A stretch of DNA of 64,000 bases from Moellerella sp963519845 (GTDB lineage: Bacteria > Pseudomonadota > Gammaproteobacteria > Enterobacterales > Enterobacteriaceae): NCBI GenBank assembly GCA_963519845.1, contig CAUQNX010000007.1, positions 62,001 to 126,000 on the forward strand, in the 5' to 3' direction. The notes below the pieces were generated by a model, which saw only the letters and a program-made list of their open reading frames with translations, was not told the origin of the DNA and did not search any database. Numbering within the stretch: position 1 is the stretch's first letter; each line of letters begins with the position of its first letter. Position numbers and translations under genes: made by a program. Of the stretch, positions 9,121 to 16,906 are shown in pieces.

Positions 9121-9466
9121 TTACTTAGCCCGTAAAGATGGTGAATGGATTGTTGTCAGTATCTTACCTGATGTCTGCCAAACACCGATTGGTTCAATCC
9201 TGTTACCTATTCCCTATCCGGTTATCGCTAAATTAGATGATGCGATAAAGGTTGTCTCCTCAGTCAGAGCCAATGGGAAGCCGCTAGTAGTCTTATCTCA
9301 AAGCTTACTTCCAATGACATTAGGCGATCAGGCGGGTGTGGCCAATGGTGTAAAGAGTGGAACTGTAGGGGGATGCTGTTACCCCAAACAGCACTCACAA
9401 AGTGTTTACGCCGGAAAAAAATATGTGCTGCGCCATAATGATGAATTCTGGATGAATGGTAAATAA
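9110..9466 (+). CDS. DUF4150 PAAR-like spike-tip protein
   Basis: The 118-residue protein matches the PAAR-like DUF4150 family: DVCQTPIGSILLPIPYPV near the N-terminus, a middle LSQSLLPMTLGDQAGVANGV, and a cysteine-containing GGCCYPKQHSQ followed by GKKYVLRHNDEFWMN. PAAR-like proteins cap the VgrG trimer and bring effectors to the tip. Here it is a stand-alone domain; the toxin is encoded by the next gene. The start lies inside the end of the DUF2169 gene, with AAGGAGAG 5 bp upstream. The small size is normal for this family. Confidence 0.9.
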   Translation: MADNYLARKDGEWIVVSILPDVCQTPIGSILLPIPYPVIAKLDDAIKVVSSVRANGKPLVVLSQSLLPMTLGDQAGVANGVKSGTVGGCCYPKQHSQSVYAGKKYVLRHNDEFWMNGK

Positions 9467-9477
9467 GGGAATAGAAA

Positions 9478-10491
9478 ATGCAGCAGAATAGTGGAAATAC
9501 CCTCGGTGTTATTCAGAATCAATCACCTAAAAGTAAAGCCTCGGCAGCGAATGCCAACCCTGTGGTAAAAGCTGAAAGCGCCAATGAAGCAGAGTTTTTG
9601 GCAGCCGCACTCAAAGGGGATTCTCTGAGGCAGGGGGGCCTTGAGCTAACTCCGGTGATTGGCGTTCTTGCCGATGGTGTTAATACGGGAACTTCTGCTG
9701 CAAGAGGTGATTATATTAATGACCCCTTAGCACCCGCTGCGCTAAGTTCTTTGACTGAATGGCGTGCCCAAAGCCTAGAACAAGATAGCGCAGCAAGCCA
9801 AAAAGAGAATAATAAAGCGCTTAATATCGAACAACAATCTGTTATTAATCGTCCTTCAAGTGGCGCAAAAATAAAACCCATTCGCTTACCTAGCCAAAAA
9901 TTAAAATGTTTTTTCTCTTATAAAAATAAAAAATTTAAAAAAATGTCGTCGCAAGATCAGCAAAAGTATTTAGCTGAATATAATAAGCAGTTAAAAAGAC
10001 AGCAAGATGCCATCAATAATATGAGCGCAGAAGAGTTTTTAACTGCTCGTAAAGCCTATCAAATCGAAGGTCGAAATAAGCTATCTCAGCAAATGCAGGC
10101 AGATTATCGAATGGAAAAGAGACGTATTATTGAAAAGTCGATCTATCGCTCATTAAAGAATAATGGTTTTTCTGCTTCTTATGCTAAGAAAAGAGCGGCT
10201 GAAAGAACTGAAGAGATAATGAAAAATATGGCGGTACTGCATGAGCCTGATATGGCGGCTGGAGGATGGAATAATCCTAAGCCGCAGGGCGTCGGCAGTG
10301 GTAGCATTAATAGTTCTATTGGCAGTCTATGGAGCAAAGAAATAAAAATAACTGAGAAATCAGCTAGCGAATTGCTCAAAGAGAGTCGAATTATTAGCAT
10401 GGATAAATCCGCGCAGCAGGCTGTAAATAATAAGCTAAACAGTGCTAAGATGAATATAGAGTTAGAAGTTTGCCGAGGAAAAGGACAATAA
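9478..10491 (+). CDS. Ntox15-type (Tde-like) DNase effector of the T6SS
   Basis: The 337-residue protein has an N-terminal region (about 1-135) with ALKGDSLRQGGLELTPVIGV and DGVNTGTSAARGDY, a stretch typical of PAAR-linked effectors. A C-terminal toxin domain (about 140-290) follows. It contains KYLAEYNKQLKRQQDAINNM, the GRN segment and LHEPDMAAGG. The HxxD motif (H255, D258) is the catalytic signature of the polymorphic toxin type 15 domain found in Agrobacterium Tde DNases. The next two genes encode GAD-like/DUF1851 proteins, the same kind of immunity protein that neutralises Tde. The likely action is DNA degradation in rival bacteria after T6SS delivery. I see no signal peptide. Family assignment rests on motifs and context. 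Confidence 0.85.
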   Translation: MQQNSGNTLGVIQNQSPKSKASAANANPVVKAESANEAEFLAAALKGDSLRQGGLELTPVIGVLADGVNTGTSAARGDYINDPLAPAALSSLTEWRAQSLEQDSAASQKENNKALNIEQQSVINRPSSGAKIKPIRLPSQKLKCFFSYKNKKFKKMSSQDQQKYLAEYNKQLKRQQDAINNMSAEEFLTARKAYQIEGRNKLSQQMQADYRMEKRRIIEKSIYRSLKNNGFSASYAKKRAAERTEEIMKNMAVLHEPDMAAGGWNNPKPQGVGSGSINSSIGSLWSKEIKITEKSASELLKESRIISMDKSAQQAVNNKLNSAKMNIELEVCRGKGQ

Positions 10492-10492
10492 G

Positions 10493-11122
10493 ATGCGAAA
10501 TGAAGATTTCGAACTTTTCATTGAAGAATTTGGCGAAGCTACCACATCTGGCTTTGTACCAGAAACTGAAATTGAAAAGTGGCAAGGAAAATTACCCGCT
10601 CGGTTATTAGAATATTGGCGAGATGAAGGGCGCAGTAGTTATTATAATGGATTATTCACTTTGGTTAATCCAGATGATTATGAAGCTACGCTTGATGAAT
10701 GGCTAGAAAATAGTTATTTAGAAGAGATCGATATTTTCCATGCGATTGCTATTGATGGTTTTGGCGGCTTATATCTCTGTGGCGAGAAGAGCGGGCAATC
10801 TGTTGCAATTAGTCCTATTCATAACACAGTATTTGTGCAAATAAAGGATATTTCAACAGAGCAGTCTGAACGAAGCCTGAATATTAGCATTGAAGCCCTA
10901 TTTGGCAGTGCAACTCTAGACTATTATAATAAAGGCGGATTCTTCGAAAAAGCAGTTAGAAAATTGGGTCCTTTAGGTAAAAACGAAATCTTTGGTTTCG
11001 AACCTGCTTTAATTCTTGGCGGCGAATTTGATATTAAATGTATCCAGAAGGTTGATGCAAGAGTTCATTTATCTATATTAGCGCAATTGGCTCCCGTTGA
11101 AATAAATGAAATTAATATCTGA
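10493..11122 (+). CDS. GAD-like/DUF1851 immunity protein 1 (Tdi-like)
   Basis: The 209-residue protein has a GAD-like N-terminal half (FIEEFGEATTSGFVPETEIE, LPARLLEYWRDEGRSSY, then GLFTLVNPDDYEATLDEWL). A DUF1851 C-terminal half follows (AIAIDGFGGLYLCGEKSG and EIFGFEPALILGGEFDIK). It is acidic, as expected for a protein that binds a DNase toxin. The start is 1 bp after the effector stop, so the two are translationally linked. Agrobacterium Tdi proteins have the same architecture. It should act in the producer cytoplasm by binding the Ntox15 effector. Confidence 0.88.
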   Translation: MRNEDFELFIEEFGEATTSGFVPETEIEKWQGKLPARLLEYWRDEGRSSYYNGLFTLVNPDDYEATLDEWLENSYLEEIDIFHAIAIDGFGGLYLCGEKSGQSVAISPIHNTVFVQIKDISTEQSERSLNISIEALFGSATLDYYNKGGFFEKAVRKLGPLGKNEIFGFEPALILGGEFDIKCIQKVDARVHLSILAQLAPVEINEINI

Positions 11123-11143
11123 TTGATTATGAGATAGGGATAA

Positions 11144-11767
11144 ATGCGAGATACCTACTTTGATATCTTTATAAAAGAGTTTGGCGAAGCAACCACCTCT
11201 CGTTATGTGCCACCAGAAGAGATTGATAAATGGCGAGGGATATTACCCGATAAGTGGTTAAAGCACTGGGAAAATGAAGGCTGGAGTAGCTATCAGGATG
11301 GTCTTTTTTCAATGGTAAATCCCGCGCTTTATAAAGAGGTTGTTCTTAATTGGCTTGAAGATACCCCTCTAGCTCAAATAGATAACTTTCATGTTATCGC
11401 TATTAGTGGATTGGGTGTTTTATATCTCTGGGGTGAAAGATATGGCTTTATATGTCGTATATTAACGCGACAGGCTATTATTGAAATACTCGCCGAGATA
11501 GAGAAAGCCAGTGAACTAGAGCGTAATCTACAAGTTAATCGTATTTTTCAAACATTAAAAATTAATAATCTCGATAATAACAATCTATTTAGCGAGCTGA
11601 TTATCAAACAGCATAAATTAGATGATGATGAGATTTTTTGTTTTGAACCTATGATAATTAAAGAAGGCAGTCAGTTGGTGCAGAGTGGCAAAAAAACCAA
11701 TGCCATTGATTATTTATTAAAATTGCGCCAATTAGTCAGGCCACATATAAAATACGTTAAATATTAA
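11144..11767 (+). CDS. GAD-like/DUF1851 immunity protein 2 (paralog)
   Basis: The 207-residue protein is a diverged paralog of the preceding one. It shares FIKEFGEATTSRYVPPEEID, LPDKWLKHWENEGWSSY, GLFSMVNPALYKEVVLNWL and DDEIFCFEPMIIKEGSQLVQ. It starts 21 bp after the first copy and is preceded by AGGGA. The duplication suggests either added protection or immunity against a sibling toxin variant without a local effector gene. A nested inverted repeat just after the stop probably ends the operon. Confidence 0.85.
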   Translation: MRDTYFDIFIKEFGEATTSRYVPPEEIDKWRGILPDKWLKHWENEGWSSYQDGLFSMVNPALYKEVVLNWLEDTPLAQIDNFHVIAISGLGVLYLWGERYGFICRILTRQAIIEILAEIEKASELERNLQVNRIFQTLKINNLDNNNLFSELIIKQHKLDDDEIFCFEPMIIKEGSQLVQSGKKTNAIDYLLKLRQLVRPHIKYVKY

Positions 11768-11769
11768 TA

Positions 11770-11831
11770 ACAGCGGGCTCTATGGATGATGATTTAAAAA
11801 ATAGAGCAATTTTTAAACCGAGACCCGCTGT
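11770..11831 (+). terminator. nested inverted repeat ending the T6SS module
   Basis: The outer arms ACAGCGGG (11770-11777) and CCCGCTGT (11824-11831) are perfect. Inside, GCTCTAT (11777-11783) pairs with ATAGAGC (11801-11807) and is followed by AATTTTT. The inner stem plus T run looks like a terminator for the immunity genes. The outer pairing would enclose it. Confidence 0.6.
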
Positions 11832-11883
11832 CTAATCTACCATTAATAACAAAGAATTTTCCTACCACTACCCTTTATTAGGC

Positions 11884-12207
11884 TCAATCCACATAATAAT
11901 CCGGCTGGCTTTTCAGTAAATTCAAATTATGTTCTGTGTAATCACATGATGCCTGTAATTCAGCAATATCATGATTTTTAGATTCACAGATATTAGTCAT
12001 TGTCATCTCAGTCACTTGATAAGCAACTTCAATGGTATTTTGTATTTCGGCTGAGCAAGATGCGTTATGATCTTGGCAGGCAATATGTGCGGACTTAATC
12101 GCAGCCCTAAGTTGCTGATTACCAGTGGCAAAATCTATGCTGTTTTCGCCTGAAAAAGCTGAAAAGCTCAATGATCCCAATAAACACGCAAATATTATTT
12201 TTTTCAT
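11884..12207 (-). CDS. small secreted cysteine-containing protein, unknown function
   Basis: The 107-residue product has a clear Sec signal peptide (MKKIIFACLLGSLSFSAFSG, cleavage probably after AFS or nearby). The mature part has four cysteines (ACQDHNASC, NICESK, ASCDYTEH) that could form two disulfides. It is mainly polar and probably helical. I recognise no family. It is transcribed towards the T6SS immunity genes, so the intergenic repeat at 11770-11831 lies between convergent units. A location in the periplasm is inferred from the signal peptide. Confidence 0.65.
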   Translation of the reverse strand: MKKIIFACLLGSLSFSAFSGENSIDFATGNQQLRAAIKSAHIACQDHNASCSAEIQNTIEVAYQVTEMTMTNICESKNHDIAELQASCDYTEHNLNLLKSQPDYYVD

Positions 12208-12601
12208 GATGACCTCGAACTTAGCTTTATTATAAGTAATTGTACGTTTAATTATATTAATAAAGAAAAATCTCTTATTTATCAGATAGATCGCCCATTA
12301 GTCACAATTAAAACTTTTAAGTAACAATTTCATACAATGTATTACTAATTATTAACAAGTGCAATATTAAAAGCCTCCGAAAAAGCTTTTAATTTATGAA
12401 TGAACTATTTTTCGAGTGATAATTTATCGATAAAAATTATTAAGGTGTTGAAAATAAATGGCTATACCAGCATAGGCGCTAATATAAAATCAAAGGCAAC
12501 ATCTGCAATAATTCCGTCTAGCTCGGCTGGCATAAAGGGATGCTTTGCAATATAGTTGATACTATTTATCCAGTGTTCAAATTATCTTAAGAGGTTTTAG
12601 A
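12208..12601. other. AT-rich intergenic region with one hairpin
   Basis: About 390 bp without a convincing gene. ATTAAAAGC at 12366-12374 pairs perfectly with GCTTTTAAT at 12385-12393 across a 10-base loop. The 5' ends of the two flanking divergent genes imply a promoter for each, but I cannot place them with confidence. Confidence 0.5.
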
Positions 12602-12994
12602 TTGAATAATCTATTCAAACGATTACACAGATACGAAACCAAATTACATAGCCCATTGCATCGAAAAGACTTCGCTTTTTTGCAGCAAATTATCCACGCT
12701 GATTTTTTTGAATTCGGCCGCTCAGGGGGAGAAACGAATAAACAGCTGACACTCGATGCCTTGCTGGGCTCTGATGATTTCACACCCATTTTTTCAACCG
12801 ATTTTAATTTTTCTCGCTTGAGTCATCAATCTGTACTATTAACCTATTTAAGCTATCAACTTGATGATAATCAGCTGAAAATAAAATACACTAATAGATC
12901 TTCTATTTGGGTGAAAATATCAGCTGATCATTGGCAATTACGTTTTCATCAGGGTACACCAGCAGAGCCAGCACGCTATCTCTCAATAGAATAA
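12602..12994 (+). CDS. DUF4440 / NTF2-like small protein
   Basis: The 130-residue protein resembles DUF4440 members of the NTF2-like fold. It has an N-terminal helix leading to LHRKDFAFLQQIIHADFFEF, GRSGGETNKQ, and a C-terminal strand pair ending SIWVKISADHWQLRFHQGTP. The start is TTG at 12602, with AAGAGG at a 7-bp spacing. No signal peptide is present, so it is probably cytosolic. Members of this fold range from enzymes to binding proteins, and nothing here points to a substrate. It stands alone. Confidence 0.7.
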   Translation: MNNLFKRLHRYETKLHSPLHRKDFAFLQQIIHADFFEFGRSGGETNKQLTLDALLGSDDFTPIFSTDFNFSRLSHQSVLLTYLSYQLDDNQLKIKYTNRSSIWVKISADHWQLRFHQGTPAEPARYLSIE

Positions 12995-13271
12995 TAGTCA
13001 TTTAATTAAAGTAGTATCGATTGCCAAATAAATTAAAATAAAGCCACTATTTATCAGTGAGTAATTCAGGGCAGGATAATCATTCTGTTCTCTACAATTC
13101 CCATAGCGCCTCAGCAAAATAGATAATTGTTAGTGACATAAAGCGATCCAGCTCAAATTAATCAATTAAAAAAAGCATTTCGAGATGATCTGTATGTCAT
13201 TTGACAGTCAATAAAAATCGCCATTGCTAGATTGACCTCGACAACTTATCTAGGTACTAGGGAACAATATT

Positions 13272-14384
13272 GTGAAAATAAGCGAAATCTCTACTTTTAT
13301 TATGCATGTGCCTGTCACTAATAGTTTGATTGGTGACTCGACCCATAAGATCACCCACTGGGGGATGCCGGGTGTGATGATCAAAACCGAATGTGGCCTT
13401 GTGGGCTATGGCCATACTGGCACACATGCGGATATTGTGACTGACCGATTGATCACCAATATTATTGAAGGCGTTTTTGCGCCAATGCTGATGGGTGAAG
13501 ATCCAACAGAAGTGCGTTATCTACATAGAAAAATGTCCCGCAGTTCAACCAATATTTGGGTTGGTCGTGGTGGCTTATTACAGATGGCGCTATCGGCAAT
13601 TGATATTGCACTTTGGGACTTAAAAGCCAAGCACGCCGAACAGCCGCTGTGGCAACTCTTTGGTGGCTCAAAACAGAGTCAGGTGAATGCTTATAATACA
13701 GATTGTGGCTGGCTGGTACGTAGCCAAGATGAACTGGTTGATGATTGTAAAAAAATGATCTTCGAGCAGGGCTTTAACGCCATTAAAATGAAAATTGGTA
13801 AACCTGATCCGCGAGAAGATTTACAACGTATTGAAGCCGTGAGAAAGGCCATTGGCGATGATGTTGATCTTATGGTCGATGCTAATGGTAAGTGGGATAT
13901 CAGCACCGCTAAACAGTATGGGCCTCGCTTAGCTGAATTTGATATTAAATGGTTTGAAGAGCCGCTTTGGCATGATGATGTTGCTAGCCATAAACAGCTG
14001 ACGCAGCATATGAGTACACCTATAGCACTGGGTGAATTGTTATACCATACAGATTCCTTTAAAGAGTTTGTATTGGCCGGCGCTGTTGACTATTTACAGC
14101 CAGATGCAACACGTTGCGGTGGCTTAACATCCGTGTGGGAGATAGCAGATTTAGGATTAGCCTTTAATTTACCTGTTACACCACATCATGGTGACATGAT
14201 GCAAGCGCAACTTCATTTAGTAATGGCGCATCCTGCTTGTTCACTACTTGAGTTTATTCCTTGGACGCTGGATTGCTTTGTTGATCCGGTGGAAGTTAAG
14301 GATGGGATTTATACTTCACCGTCAGCACCAGGTGCCGGTACAACGCTGCGTCAGGAAGCACTCGAAAAATTCAGCGTTAAATAA
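13272..14384 (+). CDS. enolase-superfamily acid-sugar dehydratase (mandelate racemase type)
   Basis: The 370-residue protein has both domains of the mandelate racemase/muconate lactonizing group. The N-terminal capping domain runs to about residue 125. The barrel carries the AIKMKIG KxK motif, metal ligands in LMVDANGKW, KWFEEPL and IALGELL, an Asp in YLQPDATRCGG, and the catalytic-His motif VTPHHGDMM. These fit acid-sugar dehydratases, which form 2-keto-3-deoxy sugar acids. The exact substrate cannot be read from sequence. The start is GTG at 13272 behind a weak AGGGA. An MFS sugar-acid transporter follows, and uxaA and exuR lie nearby, which supports an aldonate, aldarate or uronate-derived substrate. 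Confidence 0.85.
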   Translation: MKISEISTFIMHVPVTNSLIGDSTHKITHWGMPGVMIKTECGLVGYGHTGTHADIVTDRLITNIIEGVFAPMLMGEDPTEVRYLHRKMSRSSTNIWVGRGGLLQMALSAIDIALWDLKAKHAEQPLWQLFGGSKQSQVNAYNTDCGWLVRSQDELVDDCKKMIFEQGFNAIKMKIGKPDPREDLQRIEAVRKAIGDDVDLMVDANGKWDISTAKQYGPRLAEFDIKWFEEPLWHDDVASHKQLTQHMSTPIALGELLYHTDSFKEFVLAGAVDYLQPDATRCGGLTSVWEIADLGLAFNLPVTPHHGDMMQAQLHLVMAHPACSLLEFIPWTLDCFVDPVEVKDGIYTSPSAPGAGTTLRQEALEKFSVK

Positions 14385-14519
14385 TTGGGATGATGCAGCT
14401 CTTCTTAGACAGGGGTGATTGAAATAATAAGAGCTGACTAACGACAAAATAAATAATAACAAGCTGATCCATTAATTGATAAATAGAGATCATCTGTACC
14501 CTACACACTGAGGTGAACT

Positions 14520-15833
14520 ATGTCCGCCGATAATAATACCCATTTAGCCCAGGCGATCAGCAAAGCGACGCGTAAAATTATACCCATGGTGGTATTAATG
14601 TTTATTCTTGCTTACCTTGATCGTTCAAATATTGGTTTTGCAAAACAACAATTTCAACTAGATACCGGCTTAAGTGACGCCGCTTATGCCTTTGGCGCAG
14701 GGATCTTTTTTATTGGATATGCCCTGTTTGAAGTCCCCAGTAATATCTTACTGTATCGCATTGGTGCCAGAGTATGGCTATCAAGGATTATGGTCACTTG
14801 GGGGTTGGTCTCAGCAGCTATGATGTTTGCCCATGATGAAACGACTTTCGTTATTTTACGTTTTCTACTGGGTGTCAGTGAAGCTGGATTCTTCCCTGGA
14901 GTGATTCTCTATCTGACATTTTGGTTTCCACAAAATGTGCGTGCAAGAGTAACTGGCTATTTCCTCTTTGGTGCGCCACTCGCTTTTATTATTGGAGGAC
15001 CTTTATCCGGCTCACTCCTCTCTTTAGAGGGCACTTTCTTTGCTTTTGGCCTGCACGGCTGGCAGTTGATGTTCGTGGTTGAAGGCTTGCTGGCGTCATT
15101 GGTCGGTATCTGGGTGTTCTTCTATCTTGATGATCGTCCTGAAAAAGCCAAATGGCTCTCAGAGCAAGAGAAGCTCGCATTAAGTCAACAACTTGCGTTA
15201 GAAGAAGATGCAAAATCATCTCATGGGCCTAAAAGTGCATTACAAGCGCTGCTCGATATTCGCGTGCTCTATTTATGTCTGATTTGGTTTACCGTTCAAG
15301 TCTGTGGCTACGGCATCTACTTCTTCCTGCCGACACAAATTGCCACTCTGCTCGGCACTAAAGTGGGCGTATTCGTTGGATTTGTGACGGCGATCCCACC
15401 TTTATGCGCAGCAATTGCGGTTTATTATGTTCCTCGTATTTCGGAAAGATTAAAAGAGCGCCGTATTGTTGCCTCTGTCACCTTTATGCTCGGATCGGCC
15501 GGTATTGCTGTCTCAGGATTTGCGGACAGTGTTCCACTCATTGCGATTATTGCACTTTGCGTCGCCGCTGCGGGTCATCTGGCAATGCAACCTCTGTATT
15601 GGACTTTCCCATCCTCATATTTAGGGGGGACGGCGGCCGCATCGGGTATTGCGTTGATTAACTCAGTGGGTAACTTAGGGGGATTTGTTGCACCAAACTT
15701 AAGAGTCTGGGCTGAGCATACTTTCGAATCAGCCAGAGCAGGGCTCTATTTTGTGGCATTAGTCGCCTTTATTGGTAGCTTATTAATATTAACTCTACGT
15801 TATATTGGTATGGATAAAAAATTATCTAGTTAA
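14520..15833 (+). CDS. MFS sugar-acid transporter (anion:cation symporter family)
   Basis: The 437-residue inner-membrane protein is of the ACS family of the major facilitator superfamily, which includes GudP, ExuT and DgoT. Visible signatures are MFILAYLDRSNIGFAKQQF in helix 1, ALFEVPSNILLYRIGARVWL, and RFLLGVSEAGFFPGVILYL. About 12 hydrophobic helices are spread over the whole length, with a cytoplasmic loop near residues 215-245. It follows the dehydratase gene by 135 bp in the same direction and ends at a terminator, so the two probably form an uptake-and-dehydration pair for one sugar acid. The substrate is not determined. Confidence 0.88.
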   Translation: MSADNNTHLAQAISKATRKIIPMVVLMFILAYLDRSNIGFAKQQFQLDTGLSDAAYAFGAGIFFIGYALFEVPSNILLYRIGARVWLSRIMVTWGLVSAAMMFAHDETTFVILRFLLGVSEAGFFPGVILYLTFWFPQNVRARVTGYFLFGAPLAFIIGGPLSGSLLSLEGTFFAFGLHGWQLMFVVEGLLASLVGIWVFFYLDDRPEKAKWLSEQEKLALSQQLALEEDAKSSHGPKSALQALLDIRVLYLCLIWFTVQVCGYGIYFFLPTQIATLLGTKVGVFVGFVTAIPPLCAAIAVYYVPRISERLKERRIVASVTFMLGSAGIAVSGFADSVPLIAIIALCVAAAGHLAMQPLYWTFPSSYLGGTAAASGIALINSVGNLGGFVAPNLRVWAEHTFESARAGLYFVALVAFIGSLLILTLRYIGMDKKLSS

Positions 15834-15869
15834 TATAAATATTTCGTTAAGCTAGCTCTAAACAAACTT

Positions 15870-15910
15870 AATTCCGGTTCGATCAGTTTGCTGATTGTCC
15901 GGAATTTTTT
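15870..15910 (+). terminator. intrinsic terminator after the MFS gene
   Basis: AATTCCGG at 15870-15877 pairs with CCGGAATT at 15899-15906, followed by TTTTTT to 15910. It closes the dehydratase-transporter unit. Confidence 0.8.
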
Positions 15911-16119
15911 ATCTATATCATTATGCTATTTTTATGGCATAGTGATATCAATTAAGCAGAATAAAATGATAGAAATCCTATTAATCAGGGATTGGATTTA
16001 ATTACCCTTTAACTTCAATATTATTCATTATAAAGTCGTCGATAGAGGGATTAAGTACCCTATAATGGAAATATAATAATAATTATAATTCGTTGATTTA
16101 TAACATGGAGAGTCATGAA

Positions 16120-16854
16120 ATGATGCTATCCGTCCAGAATAGTAATAAAATGCTGACTAAGCAGGATATCCTAGCGATATTGCGGACCAATAGTTGGTTT
16201 AATGAGTTGCCTGAGTATCTAATTGATGAAATTATCAACAGAGCGACTTTGCGTTATTATGAGGATGGTGACATGGTGCACTATCAAGGCGATCCCTCTC
16301 GAGGATTATATGGTGTTTTCCAAGGTTCGGTTAAAGTAAGCTGTTTTTCTGTTGATGGGCGAGAGAGCGTTTTCCGTTATCTTTCACCGGGCAATTGGTT
16401 CGGTGAAATTGGTATGTTGGATAAAGCTGAACGCACCCATGATGCGAAAGCTATTAGCCCGACGCTCCTATTAATTATCTTACCGAAAGATCTGTCCATT
16501 ATTTTGGAAAAATATCCGATATTTTACCAATTCTTAGCCATACTTTTGTGCAAGGTGATCCGCAATGCATTTACTGTACTCAATGATGCGGCGCTATTAT
16601 CGGTTTCAGCGCGACTAGCTAAACGATTATTAAGTTTGGCAGAAGGCTATGGAGAACCCCATGAGCGCGGTATTCAAATCAATCTATATCTCACGCAAGA
16701 CGATCTCGCGACTATTATTAATGCAACTCGACAAACCATTAATAAACGGTTGGTGGCTTGGGAAAAACTCGGTTGGCTTGATGCTAAATACGGTAAAATT
16801 GTGTTAGTTAATTTACCGGCTTTAAAGCAGCTATCTGAAGAAGATGAAGAATAA
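16120..16854 (+). CDS. Crp/Fnr-family transcriptional regulator
   Basis: The protein (about 244 residues from ATG 16120) has a cyclic-nucleotide-binding type beta-roll (residues about 20-125: EDGDMVHYQGDPSRGLYGVF, LSPGNWFGEIGMLD), a dimerisation helix and a C-terminal winged helix (LTQDDLATIINATRQTINKR). No Fnr-type N-terminal cysteine cluster is seen. GGAGAG at 16107-16112 sits 7 bp before ATG 16120, so I prefer that start over the upstream TTG (16093) or ATG (16105). The gene lies between the sugar-acid transporter and uxaA, converging on uxaA. A role in regulating this locus is possible but only inferred. The ligand is unknown. Confidence 0.85.
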   Translation: MMLSVQNSNKMLTKQDILAILRTNSWFNELPEYLIDEIINRATLRYYEDGDMVHYQGDPSRGLYGVFQGSVKVSCFSVDGRESVFRYLSPGNWFGEIGMLDKAERTHDAKAISPTLLLIILPKDLSIILEKYPIFYQFLAILLCKVIRNAFTVLNDAALLSVSARLAKRLLSLAEGYGEPHERGIQINLYLTQDDLATIINATRQTINKRLVAWEKLGWLDAKYGKIVLVNLPALKQLSEEDEE

Positions 16855-16856
16855 AA

Positions 16857-16894
16857 AAATAGGCAGATGTAAAATTATCGACATCTACCTATTT
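16857..16894. terminator. bidirectional terminator between the Crp/Fnr regulator and uxaA
   Basis: AAATAGGCAGATGT (16857-16870) pairs with ACATCTACCTATTT (16881-16894) with one mismatch. A and T runs on the two sides let it serve both convergent genes. Confidence 0.8.
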
Positions 16895-16906
16895 CTACTT
16901 TGTTGA

